Source of the DNA: Solobacterium sp.
GTDB lineage: Bacteria > Bacillota_I > Bacilli_A > Erysipelotrichales > Erysipelotrichaceae
Assembly (NCBI GenBank): GCA_022486705.1
Contig: JAKVKC010000002.1
Coordinates: 53,656 to 117,655 of the forward strand
Length of the DNA stretch: 64,000 nt
Reading direction: 5' to 3'
Below, piece by piece: positions 60,921 through 64,000 of the stretch (positions are counted from its first letter, which is position 1; the number at the start of each line of letters is the position of its first letter). Below the pieces are notes generated by a model that had not been told where the DNA came from, made no database searches, and saw nothing but the letters and a program-made list of their open reading frames with translations. Made by a program: the position numbers and the translations under genes.

Positions 60921-61664
60921 ATGGAAAGATTGCAGAAAGTCATTGCGCAGGCAGGTGTAGCATCAAGACGCAAAGCAGAAGAACTGATCAGTCAGGGAAA
61001 AGTGACGGTCAATGGAAAAACAGTAAAGGAAATGGGCATCCAAGTCGGACCGGAAGATAAGATCGCGGTCAATGGCATTCAGCTCAGACAGGAAGAAAAA
61101 GTGTATTATCTTCTGAATAAGCCAAAGCACACAATATCCTCTGTTTCAGATGACAAAGGAAGAGATACGGTGCTTGACTGCTTCGGCGGCACTTCTGAAA
61201 GGATCTTTCCTATCGGACGGCTGGATTATGAAACGACCGGTCTGCTCTTGCTGACCAATGACGGCGAATTTGCCAATCTGATGATGCATCCAAGATCGCA
61301 TATACGCAAAACATATGAATGTGCAGTAGATGGCATCCTTGATGATTCTATGTGCGGAAAGCTGGAACATGGCATTATGCTCGAAGATGGCAGGACACTG
61401 CCGGCGGAAGTTTCGATCCTGCAGCGCAGTGAGAAAAAAAATAAGACCGTACTTCTGATTACGATCCAAGAAGGAAGGAATCGTGAAATACGGCGCATGA
61501 TGGAATATTTCCATTGTGAAGTGACACGTCTGAACCGGGTCCAATATGCTTTCCTTGATCTCGGAAATCTTCGTCAGGGACAATATCGCAAGCTTCGCTC
61601 TTATGAAGTAAAGAAGCTCAAAGCATGTGCAGATGATCATTCATCGGCGATGCCGAAGCGCTGA
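60921..61664 (+). CDS. rluB: Pseudouridine synthase RsuA/RluB family
   Basis: rRNA pseudouridine synthase, 247 aa. An S4 RNA-binding domain (1-60, MERLQKVIAQAGVASRRKAEEL) precedes the catalytic domain with the Asp in GRLDYETTGLLLLTND and the NREIRRM motif. Length and S4 layout fit the RluB branch (23S U2605) commonly near scpB or gmk-type clusters in Bacillota. AAGGAGAGAG upstream. Its 3' end overlaps the convergent rqcH by 28 nt. Confidence 0.93.
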   Translation: MERLQKVIAQAGVASRRKAEELISQGKVTVNGKTVKEMGIQVGPEDKIAVNGIQLRQEEKVYYLLNKPKHTISSVSDDKGRDTVLDCFGGTSERIFPIGRLDYETTGLLLLTNDGEFANLMMHPRSHIRKTYECAVDGILDDSMCGKLEHGIMLEDGRTLPAEVSILQRSEKKNKTVLLITIQEGRNREIRRMMEYFHCEVTRLNRVQYAFLDLGNLRQGQYRKLRSYEVKKLKACADDHSSAMPKR

Positions 61665-63295
61665 AGCACTTCCGGATCCGGATCGATATATATTGTTTTA
61701 TAAGCACCCATTTGAACCATACCTGGTTTCGCACCGGGTATTTTTTTTAGATTGGCGAGGGGACAGTAGCTGACCGGAACGGAAGAAGAATTTCTGCCCT
61801 TGGAATAATAGGCAGCGACCATTGCGGCTAAACGCAATGTATCTTCACTAGGCTGATCGCTGTGGATCACAACATGCGATCCGTGATAGTCCTTGGCATG
61901 AAGCCAGATCTCATTCTTCTTTGCCATATGCCAAGTCAAAGCATCATTCTGAAGATTGTTGCGGCCATAGGAGATCCCTGTGCCATCTGTGCTGACAATC
62001 TGTGAAATCTGCACCATTGCATCTTTTTTCTTTTTGCTCGGCTTTCTTCGCACTGCTTTCTTTTCTTTCAGGTAATGCTGGTCGATCAGTTCCTGCCGGA
62101 TCTCTTGGGCAGTATGGAAATCTGCCTGATCCAGCTGCTCCAGCAGGCCTTCAAAATAGGAGATCTCATTTTCGGTGATCTGGATCTGTTCCTGCAGATA
62201 GATCTGTCCTTTTTTCAGCTTATTATATTTGATATAGCAGCGCTTGGCATTCTGCCGCCCGTCATATTTCGGATCCAATGGGATCCTGATCTTTGCCTGA
62301 TCATCTTCAAAGGAAGTAAGTTCAATTGAGGTCTGTCCTTTGGTATCTTCAATATTGTAAGTAAACAGCAGGTCGCCGTAAGTACGCCATTTATCGCAGT
62401 CCTTAGCCTCATCATATTCTTTCAGCAGACGCGGGAGCTTCTGCTGCTGATGCTTTAAGGAACGGGAGCAGAAATGATAGATATCGCCGCTGATCTGCTT
62501 GATCCGATCTTTTTCTTCCCGGTGATAGTACAGGATATCAAAGCCTTCAAACAATGGATATTCTCGGCATGGTCCGACGGAATGCAGTTCAATGCAGTGA
62601 AAGACCGGCTCATTGTCCAGATTTGCAATAAAAAGAGAATGCGATGCTTTGATCTCTTTCATGATGTCGGCAAACGACTGCCCATGTTCCATCCTGTATT
62701 CAGCTTCCTTAGAGAGAAAAGGAGAGAAACCGGCAAACTGTTTGGTCAGAGAGACTTCCGGATCAATTATCTGTTCTGTATAAGGATCTTTTTTATGCTG
62801 GGGCGGGGTAGCTTCAAAGACGGCACCCGTCTGTACAATGCGCCGGCTGTTCTCAAAGGGCGGGATCCTTTTTAAAGCATCGATGATCTTTCCCTGATCA
62901 GAGACAAGGATGACATTGGCATATTTTCCCATCAATTCAACATACAGAGAAAGGGATTCCAGATCGCCTAAAGCATTATGATGCATGATCTTCATGACGC
63001 ACCAGCGGTCAAGACCAGCCTGCTCAATGGATTCAATGGCAGCACCTTCCAGATATTTCCGCAGGACCATGACAAAATTGCCCGGTTCACTTGGTGTCGG
63101 ATAGCTGCGCCTAGTCAGAAGAAGGCGATTGTAGACACTGTGGCAGGAAATCAGCAGCTGCTGTTTGCCAGCATCCCCATGCGTCTGAAATAAGATCTCT
63201 GTATTTGAGATCTGCCAGATCTTCTGGATCCTCATCGGCAGTGCCGGTGCAATTTCCTCTACGATCTTTTGAAGCAGAATACCATCCAATGCCAT
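61637..63295 (-). CDS. rqcH: Rqc2 homologue RqcH (NFACT/FbpA-type)
   Basis: Ribosome-associated quality-control factor, 552 aa, which adds C-terminal Ala tails to stalled nascent chains. N-terminal NFACT-N with ALDGILLQKIVEEI and the RRSYPTPSEPGNFVMVLRKYLEG segment; a central coiled coil (about 300-430, rich in Lys/Glu/Gln); and NFACT-R with EIWLHAKDYHGSHVVIH (DxR-type loop variant) and AYYSKGRNSSSVPVSY. GAGG 8 nt upstream fixes ATG 63295; the frame opens at 63319. Own extended -10 promoter. Convergent with rluB, overlapping by 28 nt. Confidence 0.95.
   Translation of the reverse strand: MALDGILLQKIVEEIAPALPMRIQKIWQISNTEILFQTHGDAGKQQLLISCHSVYNRLLLTRRSYPTPSEPGNFVMVLRKYLEGAAIESIEQAGLDRWCVMKIMHHNALGDLESLSLYVELMGKYANVILVSDQGKIIDALKRIPPFENSRRIVQTGAVFEATPPQHKKDPYTEQIIDPEVSLTKQFAGFSPFLSKEAEYRMEHGQSFADIMKEIKASHSLFIANLDNEPVFHCIELHSVGPCREYPLFEGFDILYYHREEKDRIKQISGDIYHFCSRSLKHQQQKLPRLLKEYDEAKDCDKWRTYGDLLFTYNIEDTKGQTSIELTSFEDDQAKIRIPLDPKYDGRQNAKRCYIKYNKLKKGQIYLQEQIQITENEISYFEGLLEQLDQADFHTAQEIRQELIDQHYLKEKKAVRRKPSKKKKDAMVQISQIVSTDGTGISYGRNNLQNDALTWHMAKKNEIWLHAKDYHGSHVVIHSDQPSEDTLRLAAMVAAYYSKGRNSSSVPVSYCPLANLKKIPGAKPGMVQMGAYKTIYIDPDPEVLQRFGIADE
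61719..61748 (+). terminator. rluB terminator embedded in rqcH
   Basis: ATACCTGG (61719-61726), loop of 7, CCGGGTAT (61734-61741) with one G-U, then eight T (61741-61748). A canonical plus-strand terminator entirely within the rqcH coding sequence. Confidence 0.85.
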
Positions 63296-63319
63296 CGTGC
63301 TGTCCTCACTTTGTGTCAC

Positions 63320-63328
63320 ATTATAACA
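63320..63328 (-). promoter_or_regulatory. Extended -10 promoter of rqcH
   Basis: Minus strand TGT-TATAAT (63328-63320), 24 nt before the rqcH ATG. Confidence 0.5.
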
Positions 63329-63331
63329 TGA

Positions 63332-63360
63332 TTGACGTGAGCTTTTTTCGAGTGTAGTCT
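63332..63360 (+). promoter_or_regulatory. Candidate gmk promoter
   Basis: TTGACG (63332-63337), 17 nt, TAGTCT (63355-63360). Good -35, weak -10. AGGAGG then ATG 63389 follow. Confidence 0.4.
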
Positions 63361-63388
63361 AAAGGTAGCTGTATTGAGGAGGTAGGAA

Positions 63389-63967
63389 ATGTCAAAGAAG
63401 GGGCTGTTGATCGTACTGAGCGGACCGTCGGGGGTAGGCAAAGGAACGATCTTAAAAGAATTTGTAAATGATCCGGATCTGAAACTTGCATATTCGGTTT
63501 CAATGACAACAAGGAAACAGAGACCGGGAGAAGTTGACGGAGTCAATTATCATTTTGTTACGAAAGAAGAATTTGAAAGAGCAAAAGCAAATGGGGAATT
63601 GCTCGAGTCAGCTGAATTTGTCGGCAACTATTATGGCACACCGGTCAAGGAAGTAGAACGTCTTCGCAAAGAAGGAAAGAATGTCCTGCTGGAGATCGAA
63701 GTGCAGGGATGCAAACAGGTCCGGGCAAAGGTGCCGGATGCCTTAACGATCTTCATTGTTCCGCCAAGCATGGAGGAATTGGAAAAACGGATCCGCGGCA
63801 GAAATACGGAGCCGGAAGAGATCGTACAGGAACGTCTTGCCAAAGCATCGAAAGAGATGGAAATGGTCGGTCAGTATAAATACGTTGTCTGCAATGACGA
63901 TGCAAAGCTGGCGGCGAATATTATCCGTGTCATTATCAAGCGTTTTATGGATGCCAACGAAGAATAG
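63389..63967 (+). CDS. gmk: Guanylate kinase
   Basis: Phosphorylates GMP to GDP with ATP, 192 aa. P-loop LSGPSGVGKGTILKEF, GMP-binding residues in MTTRKQRPGEVDGVNYHF and GNYYGTP, and the lid R-rich segment RIRGRNTEPEE. AGGAGGTAGG lies before ATG 63389. Complete; usually followed by rpoZ, which would lie outside the window, although a hairpin follows here. Confidence 0.97.
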   Translation: MSKKGLLIVLSGPSGVGKGTILKEFVNDPDLKLAYSVSMTTRKQRPGEVDGVNYHFVTKEEFERAKANGELLESAEFVGNYYGTPVKEVERLRKEGKNVLLEIEVQGCKQVRAKVPDALTIFIVPPSMEELEKRIRGRNTEPEEIVQERLAKASKEMEMVGQYKYVVCNDDAKLAANIIRVIIKRFMDANEE

Positions 63968-63977
63968 AAAATCTGGA

Positions 63978-64000
63978 GAAGTGCTGCTCAGCAGTGCTTC
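63978..64000 (+). terminator. Hairpin after gmk, cut by window end
   Basis: A 9-bp stem (GAAGTGCTG / CAGTGCTTC with two G-U) and a 5-nt loop ending at the last base. A T tract, if present, lies beyond the window. Confidence 0.45.

Overview
This 64-kb window is chromosomal DNA of a low-to-mid GC Gram-positive bacterium (Bacillota). The class is probably Erysipelotrichia or a close relative. Supporting this are the Gram-positive helicase loaders DnaB and DnaI, RNase J, RqcH, a HrcA/CIRCE heat-shock operon, purine-rich Shine-Dalgarno sites, and a polA-mutM-coaE-dnaB-dnaI gene order. The class assignment is inference, because no rRNA lies in the window. No tRNA, rRNA, CRISPR array, insertion sequence or prophage was recognised. 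Genes are tightly packed and most belong to short operons with 1-20 nt overlaps.

Layout. 1-8943: a DNA repair and replication-restart operon (radC, AI-2E-family permease, degenerate ZnuA-like lipoprotein, polA, mutM, coaE, dnaB, dnaI). 9007-12103: glycolysis (pfkA, pyk) and a metallo-beta-lactamase-fold hydrolase. 12190-14680, minus strand: RNase J and peptide deformylase. 14782-17516: an SEDS glycosyltransferase (ftsW-like), rsmD, coaD and ogt. 17563-24961: hrcA-grpE-dnaK-dnaJ-clpB behind one good and one degenerate CIRCE element. 25019-29107: flavin reductase, a Cof-type HAD phosphatase, a small membrane protein, and a diguanylate cyclase with a LacI-type sensor. 29148-34715: an NAD salvage operon (nrtR-pncA-pncB-nadD-nadE) whose promoter carries a perfect 17-bp palindrome, the likely NrtR operator. 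34730-36483: a HAD hydrolase and a TrmA-family rRNA methyltransferase.

36484-39600 is a visibly more A+T-rich, loosely packed accessory patch. It holds an NTF2-like protein, an aspartate-racemase-family protein, a GNAT acetyltransferase, and two small minus-strand genes (a 70-aa membrane protein and a frameshifted secreted protein) behind a strong promoter. 39617-44444 holds a CadD-type transporter, a GntR/AEC-transporter/GH28 polygalacturonase operon, and a minus-strand phosphoesterase with a PTS IIB-like protein. 44700-48461 encodes a 1253-aa secreted beta-helix protein with no recognisable wall anchor. 48547-51259: GNAT, a small Ntn-hydrolase, a DUF421 membrane protein and a PfkB kinase. 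51299-53720: a PhoP/PhoR-like two-component system preceded by three TTAACA-like repeats at 11-bp period. 53782-59244: MATE exporter, thymidine kinase, DUF1846 protein and oligoendopeptidase F. 59313-63967: an operon of Nudix hydrolase, GNAT-like/C39-like fusion, stand-alone ParB-like domain and RluB-type pseudouridine synthase, then rqcH (minus) and gmk.

Points most worth a second look: the self-contained NrtR operon and operator; four genes whose start codon sits 6-7 nt after a -10 box with no ribosome-binding site (candidate leaderless mRNAs); a ZnuA-like lipoprotein that has lost all its metal-binding histidines; the GNAT/C39 fusion operon with a lone ParB core; the GGDEF protein with an unusual leader; and two terminators embedded antisense in the neighbouring convergent gene.
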